Shown one piece after another: positions 19,945 through 30,821 of a stretch of 64,000 nt of DNA. The position numbers and the translations under genes are program-made. The stretch covers positions 1-64,000 of the forward strand of contig NZ_WVIE01000017.1 of the NCBI RefSeq assembly GCF_010091945.1. Reading direction: 5' to 3'. Source of the stretch: Myxacorys almedinensis A. GTDB lineage: Bacteria; Cyanobacteriota; Cyanobacteriia; Leptolyngbyales; Leptolyngbyaceae. The first letter of the stretch is position 1. Every line of letters starts with the position of its first letter. The notes beneath the pieces are model-generated. The model ran no database searches, was not told where the DNA came from, and saw only the letters and a list, made by a program, of their open reading frames with translations.

Positions 19945-20871
19945 ATGTTCTTTGAATCTGGACTGTTGATTGTCACTCATTTGATCCTTCCCGCTGCTTT
20001 TCTCATCTGGCTCTGGCAGGCAAAAGAGAGCAGTAAACTTGAGTGGTTCACAACCCTGCTCGTAGTCTCACTCTTCAGCGTTCATATTTTTCTGATTGGG
20101 CGCTGGGATGTATTGAGTTACTACCTCAGATTTGTGCTGGTGATTATATTTCTCATTGCTGCGCTGAAGTCTTTCATCAAAGTCAAGTCGTTGCTACTTT
20201 ATCCACCCCGTAAATTTGTAAGTTATTTACCTTTAGGAGTGAATAGTCTGGTTGCAGTGTTTTTCCTAACTGTGATGAGTAGCTATATTCCTCAAGGCTA
20301 TTCTTTCAGTGGCGAACCTGTTCAACTTGCCTTTCCATTGAAAAAAGGAATCTATTACATTGGGCAGGGTGGAAATAGCCCGACGATTAACTACCACAAT
20401 GATAATCCTGCTCAACAATATGCATTGGATATCGTCAAGCTGAATACTTTAGGAATGAGAGCAAATGGGCTGTATCCGCGATCGCTATCGAATTATGCCA
20501 TTTTTGGAGAAACGCTTTACAGTCCTTGCAATGGCAGAATTGGCAGTACGGTCAATGACTTGCCCAATCTGATTCCTCCTGAAAGGGATCGGCAGAATAT
20601 TGCTGGCAACTATATCCTGATGCAATGTGAGGGGGCTGACGTTTTGATGGCGCATCTCTTGCGGGGTAGTGTCACCGTTCGAGCAGGCGAGTCTGTTGAG
20701 GCAGAACAGGCGATCGCCAAAATTGGTAACTCAGGCAACACCAGTGAACCACATCTGCATATCCATGCTCGAAAAGCAAATACAGGGAATTCAATTTTAG
20801 ATGGAGAAGGAATGCCAATGATATTTTTCAGAAGTTTCTTGGTCAGAAACAGCATCGTTTTTCGTGATTGA
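19945..20871 (+). CDS. membrane-anchored M23-type peptidase
   Basis: N-terminal transmembrane segments; VLMAHLLRGSVTVRAGESVEAEQAIAKIGNSGNTSEPHLHIHARK. Confidence 0.8.
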   Translation: MFFESGLLIVTHLILPAAFLIWLWQAKESSKLEWFTTLLVVSLFSVHIFLIGRWDVLSYYLRFVLVIIFLIAALKSFIKVKSLLLYPPRKFVSYLPLGVNSLVAVFFLTVMSSYIPQGYSFSGEPVQLAFPLKKGIYYIGQGGNSPTINYHNDNPAQQYALDIVKLNTLGMRANGLYPRSLSNYAIFGETLYSPCNGRIGSTVNDLPNLIPPERDRQNIAGNYILMQCEGADVLMAHLLRGSVTVRAGESVEAEQAIAKIGNSGNTSEPHLHIHARKANTGNSILDGEGMPMIFFRSFLVRNSIVFRD

Positions 20872-20952
20872 AATAACTCAATTTACAGCAACCGTTAGAG
20901 ATATAAAACCAAAACACAAATGTTCTCGTATCGATAACTGAGGAATAAAGCG

Positions 20953-22632
20953 ATGAGTCTAACAGAAGTCGATATCGATGTCCTGGTCGTGGGATCTGGT
21001 CCTGTTGGATTAGCAATGGCGTGCGAACTGCTCAGACATGGCGTGCGCTGTCGCATTATTGACAAAGCTGCGGAACCAGTCCAAACCTCCCGTGCTCTCG
21101 GCATTCAAGCCCGATCGCTGGAAGTGTTCGAGAACATGGGTGTAATCGATCGGGTTCTAGCAGCGGGAACCAAGGCGAAAGGAGTCACGATCTACGATCG
21201 CGATCTCGTCATCTTGCGTCTCAGTTTGCAACACATTCGAGAGAAAGATAGCCAGTATCCCTTTCTTCTGATCTTGCCACAAAGCCAAACCGAGTCTATC
21301 CTCAACGATCGCCTGAATGAACTCGGTGGTAAGGTTGAGCGATCGCGAGAACTGTTCGACATCCGGCAGGAAAATGATGCCGCGATCGCCCTGGTCAAAG
21401 CAGCCGAAACAGACTCAGGCGACCTAGAGGAGATCCGTGCCCGGTGGCTGGTTGGCTGCGATGGAGCCAGTAGCCAAGTGCGTAAAGTTCTCGCCATCCC
21501 ATTTGAAGGCACAACTGCACCAGAGGAATGGCTCCTCGCCGATGTCGATCTCGATTGGGATCGGACGCGGGAGACGACGCATGGTTGGTTCACACGCGAT
21601 GGACTGCTCGCCGTTTTTCCCCTACCAGGTGGGCAGTGGCGACTGTTTGCACCCGCTGGGGTTGGGGACAGACAGCCCGTTCCACAGGCATCGGTGGACG
21701 TATTCCAACGATTACTGGTGCAGTACACGGGCGATACCAAAACAACGATTAGCCATCCCACCTGGATGTCGAACTTCAAAGTTAACTATCGTATGGTCAG
21801 GTCCTATCGTCAGGGGCAAGTCTTCCTGGCAGGAGATGCTGCACACATTCATAGTCCCTTCGGTGGTCAGGGCATGAATATCGGTATCCAGGATGCCTAT
21901 AACCTGGCATGGAAATTAGCGTTAGTGCTGCGTGGGAAGGCGCGGGAAAGGCTGCTGGATACCTACCAGGAAGAACGCTTGCCGATTGCCAGGTATGTGC
22001 TCCAGGGTTCACAAACCGCAACCCAGGGTTTACTCGTGACGCAGAACCCCGTCTTACGTTGGCTACGCGATCACCTCGTGATTCCGCTGCTCCAGCTAGA
22101 CAGCATCCAGCGCCGGTTAGCCCAGGAAGCCTCAGAATTGAACATGAACTACCGCCGCTCTTCGCTCTCTCGTTCTGATTTGCAAAACAGGTGGATGCGC
22201 GATCGGCTGAACTGGATCAGGGCACCCCATGCCGGAGACCGAGTGCTGCCAGGGGATTGTCTCAGCTATCCTGCTGGCGATCGCACGAATCTCCATCGAG
22301 TGTTTCATGGAACGGAGAGCCATCTGCTGCTCTTTTTAGGTCTTGCGCCTGCTGAAAAAGAGTATGCCTATCTTGCCAAACTCGCGTCTAAAGTTGAAAC
22401 CCTGATGAGCGGCTGCGTCAAAGTGCATATTGTCGTTTCGGGTAGTGCCAAACCGACGCAACTGACCTGGAATGGCTCGATTCTGCTCGATCCGCAGAGG
22501 GAACTTCATACCATCTATGGAATATACCAGCAGTCACTCTACTTCATTCGACCGGATGGCTATATCGGATTGCGTAGCCAGCCTGCAAACGAGAAGCAGT
22601 TGCTGGACTATCTAAACAAAGTCTTCATTTAA
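20953..22632 (+). CDS. FAD-dependent aromatic-ring-type monooxygenase
   Basis: VDIDVLVVGSGPVGLAMACELLRHG; FLAGDAAHIHSPFGGQGMNIGIQDAYNLAWKLALVL. Confidence 0.9.
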   Translation: MSLTEVDIDVLVVGSGPVGLAMACELLRHGVRCRIIDKAAEPVQTSRALGIQARSLEVFENMGVIDRVLAAGTKAKGVTIYDRDLVILRLSLQHIREKDSQYPFLLILPQSQTESILNDRLNELGGKVERSRELFDIRQENDAAIALVKAAETDSGDLEEIRARWLVGCDGASSQVRKVLAIPFEGTTAPEEWLLADVDLDWDRTRETTHGWFTRDGLLAVFPLPGGQWRLFAPAGVGDRQPVPQASVDVFQRLLVQYTGDTKTTISHPTWMSNFKVNYRMVRSYRQGQVFLAGDAAHIHSPFGGQGMNIGIQDAYNLAWKLALVLRGKARERLLDTYQEERLPIARYVLQGSQTATQGLLVTQNPVLRWLRDHLVIPLLQLDSIQRRLAQEASELNMNYRRSSLSRSDLQNRWMRDRLNWIRAPHAGDRVLPGDCLSYPAGDRTNLHRVFHGTESHLLLFLGLAPAEKEYAYLAKLASKVETLMSGCVKVHIVVSGSAKPTQLTWNGSILLDPQRELHTIYGIYQQSLYFIRPDGYIGLRSQPANEKQLLDYLNKVFI

Positions 22633-22680
22633 TAACCAACAATGCTTCTTGTCTTTGACCTTTATTGGATCTAATCTACT

Positions 22681-23068
22681 ATGCAATGGTTGAATGAACC
22701 TGCTCATTGGTCAAGTTCTAATCATCAAATTGTTGTCAGAACATCGCCAAAGACTGAGTTCTGGCGTGTTACGCACTATGGCTTCATTCGCGACAGTGGG
22801 CACTTCTATTTTGAGCGAGTCAACACAGATTTTATGGCTCCATCAGATGGATGGGCAGCAACCCGGTGATCCCCAAAAGGCAGCAGCAGCAGCTATGATT
22901 CAGGTCGTGAATCATCCTAATCCTCCTCTGCGACTGGTGTTGGGAGCGGACATGTTGGAAGTCATTCATGCCAAGTTGGGAACTGTAGCGGCGGATTTGG
23001 CTGATTGGAAGGACGTTTCGATCGACACTGCTTTTGAGGGCGTTGCAGTGAGTGTCATTAGCGGATAA
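22681..23068 (+). pseudogene. short-chain dehydrogenase C-terminal remnant, frameshifted
   Basis: FYFERVNTDFMAPSDGWAATR in one frame and DPQKAAAAAMIQVVNHPNPPLRLVLGADMLEVIHAKL in another. Confidence 0.6.
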
Positions 23069-23081
23069 AACCAGTTCAGAC

Positions 23082-23455
23082 TTACCTGTATCCAGTGACA
23101 TCAGCAGGTTCACCCACTTCCTGCACTTCCACAATGTAGCGCCAAGCATCTGGTTGAGAGCCATCCAGATCTGTAAAACCATAAATCTGTGCCAGTTGAC
23201 CACTGGAGAGCGATCGCCCGTTCCATCGTGCGACCTCTGGATCAGCCGCCAGGTGAGCAATCGCACGCCCAACAAAGTGCGGTGTTTCAGAAATGATAAA
23301 ATGCGGCTCCTTTGCCGTGGCATCCTGCCAGTTCGCTTCACTCACCTCAATACGTACACTGTTGCCCCTGCTGCACCCAGTTCTACGGCAATACCCCGCC
23401 CTGCACCACGAGTGCCCCCCGCAACGATCGCAATTTTATTTTTTAGTGGTTGCAT
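23082..23455 (-). pseudogene. second SDR remnant: N-terminus joined to C-terminus across a deletion and frame change
   Basis: MQPLKNKIAIVAGGTRGAGRGIAVELGAAGATVYVLR, then SEANWQDATAKEPHFIISETPHFVGRAIAHLAADPEVARWNGRSLSS; the central catalytic region is absent. Confidence 0.7.
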
Positions 23456-23739
23456 GATTGTTCTCCTGCAATTCTCTCAGATGAGCTAAAAAATCAACTG
23501 CTCCAAACCATACTTTTTGCAGCTTACTTCCCCTTTCCTGACACCCTTTGGCATATGTCAGCCGTAGAGTGAAGGACGTTGCGCTGGTGAGTCACGCTGC
23601 ATGCCGATCTCCTCCTCTCTATCCTGATGCTATTACAAGTTCACCCACGTCTGACATAGGTTCGACACGTAATAGCACACGTCATGCTGATTTTCTGCCT
23701 TTTGATAGAAAAGTCATTCTATCTATAGAGGGAGTTGCC

Positions 23740-24086
23740 ATTGGCTCCGCTAATCCTGCCCAAATACACACTCTTCAACCCCATCGTCCCCTTTTTCGTT
23801 ACACCCCAGTAGCGCAGATAGCGATAGGGTCCATACGTCTTACCTGTTTTGGAATCCGGAATCATCTTCAACTCAATATGCCCTCGTCCCCCGTGCTTGC
23901 CCAGTGGTGTGCCGTCCTCACGAGTCTCCTGGGTCTCTCCTCCTCTGCCTCCTCCCGCCGTGACTCCAATAGCCCCTGAATCATTTCAGCCAGATCCCCT
24001 AATTCTTCATCACTCCAATCTTGGAGTTGCTGAATCAATCGCGCTGCTTTGCTCCGCTTTGGCATCTCCCACCCCTGACTCCGCAA
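23740..24086 (-). pseudogene. small cyanobacterial protein (RGHIELKMI...GPYRYLRY...LGR type), frameshifted
   Basis: N-part MRSQGWEMPKRSKAARLIQQLQDWSDEELGDLAEMIQ; C-part in another frame GGRGHIELKMIPDSKTGKTYGPYRYLRYWGVTKKGTMGLKSVYLGRISG. Confidence 0.55.
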
Positions 24087-24203
24087 AAATTGCTTAGGGA
24101 ATACTTAGGGATCTTTAGCTTGTTTTCATTCCCTAAGTCCAGATTCACCCGTACTGCTTTTGCCTAGGGAAAACTTGACTTGTCATAAGGGCAAAACTAT
24201 TCT

Positions 24204-25964
24204 CTAAGTCTCATCGTCACCCCAACTGGTAGAAATCTTGACATCCATGAACACTGGGATCGGATGCAAAAACTTCCGAGCCGCTGCAACCATGCAGCGA
24301 TGTAAGAGACAACTGATGTGCTTTGCCTCAGCAACAGGACACTCCAGCAGAATTTCATCATGAACTGTGCAAATCAGCTTTGCTCCTGTCTCTGCCAGCA
24401 CTTTGTTAAGTTTCACTAACGCCAACTTTGTGATGTCAGCATTCAATCCCTGGACTGGATGGTTCAGCAACTCCGCCAGTCTGGGTTTATCCGCCCACCT
24501 GCGTCGCCTACCTGCTAAGGTACGGCTCTCCTTTATTCCCCGGATGTAACTACGCTTGATCGTCTCATGCCACTCTGTCTCTGGAGCGTAGGCTTCAAAG
24601 AATCGTTTTCGGAATGCCTTTGCTTGCTCCAGAGACAGAGTGACCCCATACTTTGTCTCAGCGTAGCTCTGAAGTTTGGCAGCACCCATGCCGTAAATCA
24701 GCCCAAAGTTAATAGCTTTAGCAAGCCGACGATCTTCCTCACTCACATCAGCGATCGCTTTTCCAGTTACCAGAGTTGCTGTCAGTCGATGCAAATCCTC
24801 ACCCTTACGATATGCTCGTTGCATCCGGGCATCCCCACTCAATCGGGCAACAATTCGCAGTTCAATTTGAGAATAGTCCGCTCGCACTATTTGATGACCT
24901 GGTGCAGCTACAAAGCAGGTTCGAGCAGCCGCATCGCGAGGAATGGTTTGCAATGGTGGATTGCGACAAGAGAACCGACCCGATCTGGCTCCAAGCTGAT
25001 AGTAAGTTGGGTGAATCCTTCCTGTTACCAGATGAATATGCTTGGGCAAGCTATCGGCAAAGGTGGCAGTGATTTTGGAGAGGTGCCGATAATCCAACAA
25101 CGCTTGGATTACAGGGAACTGCTTCGCCAGTGGCACCAGTTCCTTCTGGTTGGTCGAATTCACGGGAATCCCAGCCGCTTGCAGTGCTGCAAGCACCTGT
25201 TGCGGAGAGTTGGGGTTGATTGCATCTGTCATCTCTGGCAGCAGAGACATTTGAGCGTTACCCGCAACCCGGAGTTCCCTGACCTGATGAAGTGCCGCAT
25301 CCCGATCGCTCTCCAGCTTTGCCCCTAACGTTTGCCAGCGAGAGAGGTCAAGCAACATGCCATTCAGTTCCATCTGAGCCACAACAGGCATACAGTGAAA
25401 CTCTAGTTGAGCAATTTTGAGGAGATGCGATCGCTCCAGCTTCTTGACCAAAATCGGATACAGCTCCAGCAGAATGGCTGCATCCATTGCTGCATACTGT
25501 AACTGCTGTGATGTCAGCGGTTTGCTCCAGTCGCTCACCTGTTGAGTTTTATCTAGCTCTATATTCAGGAGTTTTTGAGCGAGGGTTTGTAATGAGAGAC
25601 TCTTTTTTAACCCTGCCGTCAGCACTCGATAGGCAAGCTGTGTGTCGAAGAAAGGAGCACTGGGCTGGAGTCCTGCCTTTGTAAGACACTGCCAGTCGAA
25701 TTTGCCATTATGAGTAATTTTGAGAGCAGGTCTGGAGAGGAATTGTTGAAGTAAGGGGCGATCGCAAGGGGCAATCTGAGGTAAATCGATCAGAATCACT
25801 GGCTGGTTGGGGGCTGCAATCTGAATCAGTTGAATGGTGTGAATATAAGGATCTAACCCAGTTGTCTCGCAGTCCAATCCAAGAATTGGAGACTGTTCAA
25901 GCGATCGCAGTGCAATTTCAAGTTCTTTGGTCGATGTAATCAGACGATACGTAACATCCTTCAA
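24204..25964 (-). CDS. family A DNA polymerase with 3'-5' exonuclease, no 5' nuclease domain
   Basis: Exo motif ILGLDCETTGLDP; polymerase motifs QIVRADYSQIELRIVARLSGD, RRLAKAINFGLIYGMG, ICTVHDEILLECP. Confidence 0.93.
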   Translation of the reverse strand: MKDVTYRLITSTKELEIALRSLEQSPILGLDCETTGLDPYIHTIQLIQIAAPNQPVILIDLPQIAPCDRPLLQQFLSRPALKITHNGKFDWQCLTKAGLQPSAPFFDTQLAYRVLTAGLKKSLSLQTLAQKLLNIELDKTQQVSDWSKPLTSQQLQYAAMDAAILLELYPILVKKLERSHLLKIAQLEFHCMPVVAQMELNGMLLDLSRWQTLGAKLESDRDAALHQVRELRVAGNAQMSLLPEMTDAINPNSPQQVLAALQAAGIPVNSTNQKELVPLAKQFPVIQALLDYRHLSKITATFADSLPKHIHLVTGRIHPTYYQLGARSGRFSCRNPPLQTIPRDAAARTCFVAAPGHQIVRADYSQIELRIVARLSGDARMQRAYRKGEDLHRLTATLVTGKAIADVSEEDRRLAKAINFGLIYGMGAAKLQSYAETKYGVTLSLEQAKAFRKRFFEAYAPETEWHETIKRSYIRGIKESRTLAGRRRRWADKPRLAELLNHPVQGLNADITKLALVKLNKVLAETGAKLICTVHDEILLECPVAEAKHISCLLHRCMVAAARKFLHPIPVFMDVKISTSWGDDET

Positions 25965-25990
25965 ATTAGGCAGGACTTACGCAAGCTTTA

Positions 25991-26900
25991 TTACACAAAG
26001 GTCATACGAATATCAGGTTGCTTGAGTTGCCCAATCAAATAGTTTCTCAACAGCCCTGCCTTGACTTGGTAAATCGTTTGGTCTGTGCAAGAAGCAATGG
26101 CTTTAAGCCGACTCCACACGAGCAATGAACAGGCAATGTGGTTGCGCTGAATCCGCGCCTTCCGACACTGGCAAGCTTCAATCCCAGTCAATTGTTTGAC
26201 CTCGCGGTGAAACTCTTCAACTCTCCAACGCACAGCACTCGCTTTTTGAGTCTCGTCCGTCGAGTTTTGAGAGATATCGTTGGTCACGATATAGTCCGTT
26301 CTGCTGGTAGAAACAGTAACCCGGAATAGTTTCACTTTCTTATCTTTGGGAAAGTTGCGAATCTTGATCGTTTTGCCGTGCGCTAAGTCTGCCTCACTCC
26401 ACTCCAATTCGTCAACTCGGTTGTAAGGTTGCTGTCCTTGGCTATCATCGACTTTGCGATTGACCTTCAGCGGACAGTAGTAGATTTTCTCGATGTGGTC
26501 AATCTTCGCCATCAGTTCTTGCGTGGCATACCATGCATCCATCAGCACAGTCGCAAACGGCACTCGCTTGTACTCAATCAAGTTGTCGAGCATGTCTGCA
26601 ACATGATCCAGTTTGCTTTTGCCGTCTCGTTGCGGATCATAGAGGCGGTAGTCAATCACCCAAAACTCACTCCGACTCACATTCACATAGACACAACTGA
26701 CCAGCCCGATACCCTGAACGACTCCATGTTCGTTGCCACTGTACTGTGTACGGGCTAGCTCGATTTTGCTGGCGTAGCGTTTGTCTAACACACTATCGTC
26801 AAACACAATGTATCCGGATGCCGAGGGCACGATGCGATGCTCCACTTGCTGCCAGAGTAACCGGGGCGTTAGTTTCTCACTCCGCAAATAGCCAGCAATT
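25991..26900 (-). pseudogene. IS701-like transposase, C-terminal part (N-terminal part at about 28320-28440)
   Basis: SASGYIVFDDSVLDKRYASKIELARTQYSGNEHGVVQGIGLVSC; N-part MGFTKLDYCQYLLSSPVNYTLTNLAEHLAGVSHDRINRYL across the nested IS. Confidence 0.85.
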
Positions 26901-28319
26901 CCAAATTCAAATTTTGACAGAAGGAACAACTGAGTAGAGGATGGAGGATTGCCAGCGAGAGCCGAAACATGGAACCCCTGCCCCTGAGTTTTGCGGTGTT
27001 GCTGAATTATCTCTATCAAGTGGTTCAACAGATTGACGACCCACGCCAAGCGAGCAATGCAACACGCTACAAACTGAGCGATGTGATTGTGGGCGCGTTT
27101 TCGGTGTTTTTTATGCAATGTGAATCGTTTCTAGAGCATCAGCGACAGATGCGAAGTCGGCGCGGGAAGGACAACGCTCAAAGTCTATTCGGAGTAGAAG
27201 ACATACCGAGTTCACCCCAAATCCGCAATTTGTTGGATGGCGTGGAAGCCGTGAGATTGTTTGACGTGTTTTTCCAGGTGTATGCGGCTTGAGCACGGGA
27301 TGGGTACTTGCAGCCTTATCAGCAGTGGAATGGACAGCTATTGGTCGCGTTAGATGGCACAGAGTACTTCAAGTCGCAGAAGATTCATTGTGAGTGCTGT
27401 TCGAGTCGAACGCACAAGAATGGTAGTGTGACCTACTTTCATCAAGCGATTCTGCCCGTGATTGTGTCCCCGACGCAACCGCAGGTGATTGCCCTAGCTC
27501 CAGAATTGATCACGCCACAAGACGGGCACGAAAAGCAAGATTGTGAAGTAGCCGCCGCCAAACGCTGGATCAGCAGGTATGCAAATCGATTCCACCCCCA
27601 GTCGTTGACGCTGTTGGGCGACGACCTCTACAGTCATCAACCGCTGTGCGAACACTGCTTGTCCTATCAATTGAGCTTCATCTTTACGTGCTTGAGCGAA
27701 TCTCATGCTGCCCTCTACGACTGGCTCGGCTACTTGGAAGCCAACGGCGAAGTCAAGACCTTGGAACAAGTGCAATGGAACAAGCGCACGAAAGAGATTT
27801 ATCGCTACCGCTATATCAATCAGATTCCGCTACGAGACACTCAGCCCGCCCTGCTAGTGAATTGGTGTGAACTGACGCTAGTACGAGAATCAGATGGAAA
27901 AGTTCTGTATTCCAATGCCTTTGTCACGGATCATCTCCTGACTCCCGAAACGGTGTCACAAGGGGTGAGGGCAGGTCGAAGCCGTTGGAAAACCGAGAAT
28001 GAAAACCACAATGTGCTGAAGACCAAGGGCTATCATCTTGAACATAACTTTGGACATGGGCAACACCACTTAGCTTCGTGCTTGCTGACTCTCAATCTCT
28101 TAGCGTTTCTCTTTCACACCGTCTTGCATCTGGTAGACGAGTCCTATCAGCAGATTCGGCTCAAGCGGGGGACACGCAACGGGTTCTTCCAAGATATTCT
28201 CGCGCTGACCAAGTACCTCTGGTTTGAAAGTTGGCAACAGCTACTGGATTTCATGCTCTCTGACTCTCCGCCTGCTCAAACTGCTGATTCCTCGTAGTTT
28301 TTGAATTTGGAATTGCTGG
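26892..28319 (+). mobile_element. nested IS (1428 bp) with 20-bp perfect terminal inverted repeats and 7-bp target duplication
   Basis: CCAGCAATTCCAAATTCAAA ... TTTGAATTTGGAATTGCTGG; CAAATAG at 26885-26891 and 28320-28326. Confidence 0.92.
26969..28297 (+). pseudogene. transposase of the nested IS with one in-frame TGA
   Basis: ORFs 26969-27292 and 27308-28297 are in the same frame, separated by TGA 27290-27292; DDE-like GQLLVALDGTEYF and RSRWKTENENHNVLKTKGYHLEHNFGHG. Confidence 0.85.
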
Positions 28320-28531
28320 CAAATAGCGGTTGATTCGGTCATGGCTCACGCCCGCTAGATGCTCCGCGAGATTCGTTAGCGTGTAGTTGACCGGACTACT
28401 CAACAGATATTGGCAGTAATCAAGTTTTGTAAAGCCCATGGCATTGACCCATTTCACCGATGCTCTAACTTACCGCCTTATCCCTGCGTAAGTCCTGCCT
28501 TATTTATGTGAACCTGAGCCAAAAATATTTG

Positions 28532-28592
28532 AAGTGCGAATACCAGTATTCACGCTTTCGATTGCCAAAGTGCGAATACCAGTATTCACGCT
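28532..28592. repeat. two 25-bp direct repeats, each with a GAATAC/GTATTC palindrome
   Basis: AAGTGCGAATACCAGTATTCACGCT at 28532-28556 and 28568-28592. Confidence 0.9.
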
Positions 28593-28819
28593 CTTGAATT
28601 TAGAGAAGTTAGCCCTTAGTGATGCAGAAAACTTTTTACAGTCTCAAGATGAGAAACAGGTCACACGAGAGAATAAGATCTGCTGCTCTAACCGTTCCCG
28701 CTTGCTTTGCGAGGCAACCGCCGCAGGTAGATGATCGGGTGGCAAAGATTCTAAGCGAGGAATGGGACAACCTTGATAGCAAAGCCGTTGCAGTTGACGC
28801 AGACCGGGTTGCAGAAAAC

Positions 28820-29885
28820 TCAAGCCGCGCCCTGGAGATGATCAAGGGTATGACGTTGTCCGCAGCGCACCAGCATCATGCCTAAAACCAGAGCAATCAG
28901 GATGGCAGCATCGAGCAGCATGAACAATCCGGTGAGGGCAATGGCATCGCGCAGATTTGAGCGAGTGACTTCAAACGCCGCCGACTTGTAATCTTTGAAA
29001 TGGGGTTCAATGCCGCCAAAGCGAGCGCCATAAAGTGCAAAGGTTTGCAATGAGGGAGGTTGGTCACTTAGCACTGCCCAAGCCTCTTGAGTCGGACTGA
29101 TCTGAGCGGTGGCAAGCTGAGCGGCAACAGCGCCCAACACGGTGACATCCGGGAAGAGATAAGCTTGTTGTGCAGGCGGAAGCAAGGCATCCACCCGACA
29201 AGTCACTCCGGTGGAGAGCGTGACCCGCAGATTGCCCTTGGCACGAATCAGCCAAGCCCAACCGTGCTTTGAACACCACCGCCTCAACTCTCCGTGTTCA
29301 AAGCCCCGGTCAGCCAACAACGTTATCTGAGTTTGAATCGGTAACACGCTCTTGGCTTGTTCCAACACTGGGCGATAGTCCTCAAACCCCACACTGGCAC
29401 TCCCATGCTCCAATACGACTTGCGCTCATGTAATCGAGCGTCCGCCCCAAACCAGGCACACCTCAATCAGACAGAACTGATCCCACAATAGGCTGGTGTC
29501 AAGGGTTAAAGTTAAATTCGCTCCGGCAAAGGCTTGCAGAAATTGCTTGAGCAAGGGAACGTAAAAGGCTTCGGCGCGAATCTGGGGATTGTGAATCAGA
29601 TACTTTAAGCGCTCCAAATGACTTCTTGCCGTGCAGTCGCGATGGCTCAGATACGGCAGCCAGTGGCTCAGGCAGGCACTTCCCGATTGCAAGATGGCGG
29701 GCGACTGCTTCCGCAAATCCTTGCAGGTGTCGTTGGTCTTGCGGTTTGATCCATTGACGCAATTGAGCGATTAGTTGACGATACAGATGGGGCGTTTGCA
29801 TGGGATTGCTTTGAGTTGGGGAACTTGAGCATCGCACAATTCGCCCCACCTCAGCAATTTCTGTCTCATTTGAGACTCTAGACAC
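28820..29885 (-). pseudogene. decayed DDE (IS4-like) transposase
   Basis: Fragments in several frames: MQTPHLYRQLIAQLRQWIKPQDQRHLQGF; LTLTLDTSLLWDQFCLIEVCLVWGGRSI; QTQITLLADRGFEHGELRRWCSKHGWAWLIRAKGN. Confidence 0.7.
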
Positions 29886-30116
29886 ATCAAGCCTTTCAGG
29901 ACTTTTCTACATCACTAAGGAAGTTAGCCTGTGAGTCAATCAAACTTGCCGATCAAATTCTGCACTTTGCAAGTATCATCTTCTCATCGACTTTTGAGAT
30001 TGAACTTTGAGAGTGTCGTACTGGTTGCACAAGAGGAGTATACATAAGCGTAATTGAACGCATCCTCGCAACGAGACAAAACCAAATTCCAGCATTGACG
30101 TTCCTTCATTAACTTT

Positions 30117-30821
30117 ATGACTGTCCTAACCACCTCCAAAAGGAAATCTAAAGCTTCAGCCAAACTATCCGCCACCCTGCCCGCTTTCCAGACAATCATT
30201 AAACCGCTTCTGATCTCGATTCTCAATCAAAAGGGCGGTGTGGGCAAAACCACGATCGCGGTCAATCTCTCCTACGCTCTAGCACAACGTGGAATTGAGA
30301 CAATTTTAATCGACGGCGATCCAAACCGTAGCACCTTGGTCGGTGCACGATCGATTGTCTACAGTGAGAGCGTTCCGCTCCGAGTGATGAGTGAAACTGC
30401 ATCCGTTGGACAGACTGGAAACTGTCGTCATTTCTTTGTAGACACCAAAGCCCGACCCGAATCCGTTGACCTCGAAGAAATCGTGCAGCGCTCCACCTTA
30501 ATTCTGATTCCTAGCTCAACCAAGCAAGACGAACTGCGCGTGACTGGCTCTACCGTCAAGCTACTAGACTCCGTTGGCAGCAAAAAGCATCGAGTCGTGC
30601 TAAATCGAGTTCATCCAAACAATCGAGAAGAAACCCTATCAACTTTCAAGGCAGGGCTGCGATCGCAAGGTATTCCCGTTTTTGAATCAGTGATTCGGGA
30701 TTATGCAGCTTACGATGAAGCCTTTGGTCGAGGCATCTCGATCGGTCAGCTTCGAGGCAAGACCGTAGAAAAAGCTTGGTCAGATATTCAGCAATTGTTA
30801 GAGGAGATTTTGAATGGCTAA
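30117..30821 (+). CDS. parA: ParA family partition ATPase
   Basis: [42 protein letters not shown]. Confidence 0.93.
   Translation: MTVLTTSKRKSKASAKLSATLPAFQTIIKPLLISILNQKGGVGKTTIAVNLSYALAQRGIETILIDGDPNRSTLVGARSIVYSESVPLRVMSETASVGQTGNCRHFFVDTKARPESVDLEEIVQRSTLILIPSSTKQDELRVTGSTVKLLDSVGSKKHRVVLNRVHPNNREETLSTFKAGLRSQGIPVFESVIRDYAAYDEAFGRGISIGQLRGKTVEKAWSDIQQLLEEILNG

Larger units (their letters stand above)
25969..28499 (-). mobile_element. IS701-like element, interrupted by a second IS
   Basis: Perfect terminal inverted repeats GGCAGGACTTACGCA (25969-25983) / TGCGTAAGTCCTGCC (28485-28499); TTA on both flanks. Confidence 0.85.

Noticed and set aside
24567-25328. 253-aa plus-strand ORF within the polymerase
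   Set aside because: Antisense to conserved polymerase motifs; no independent support.
13504-27292. In-frame TAG (13504) and TGA (27290) as evidence of stop-codon recoding
   Set aside because: Different codons, both in decayed IS or flanking contexts, while neighbouring intact genes use normal stops; pseudogenisation is simpler.
28532-28592. Possible CRISPR array (25-bp repeats)
   Set aside because: Only two copies, 11-nt gap, no cas genes nearby.
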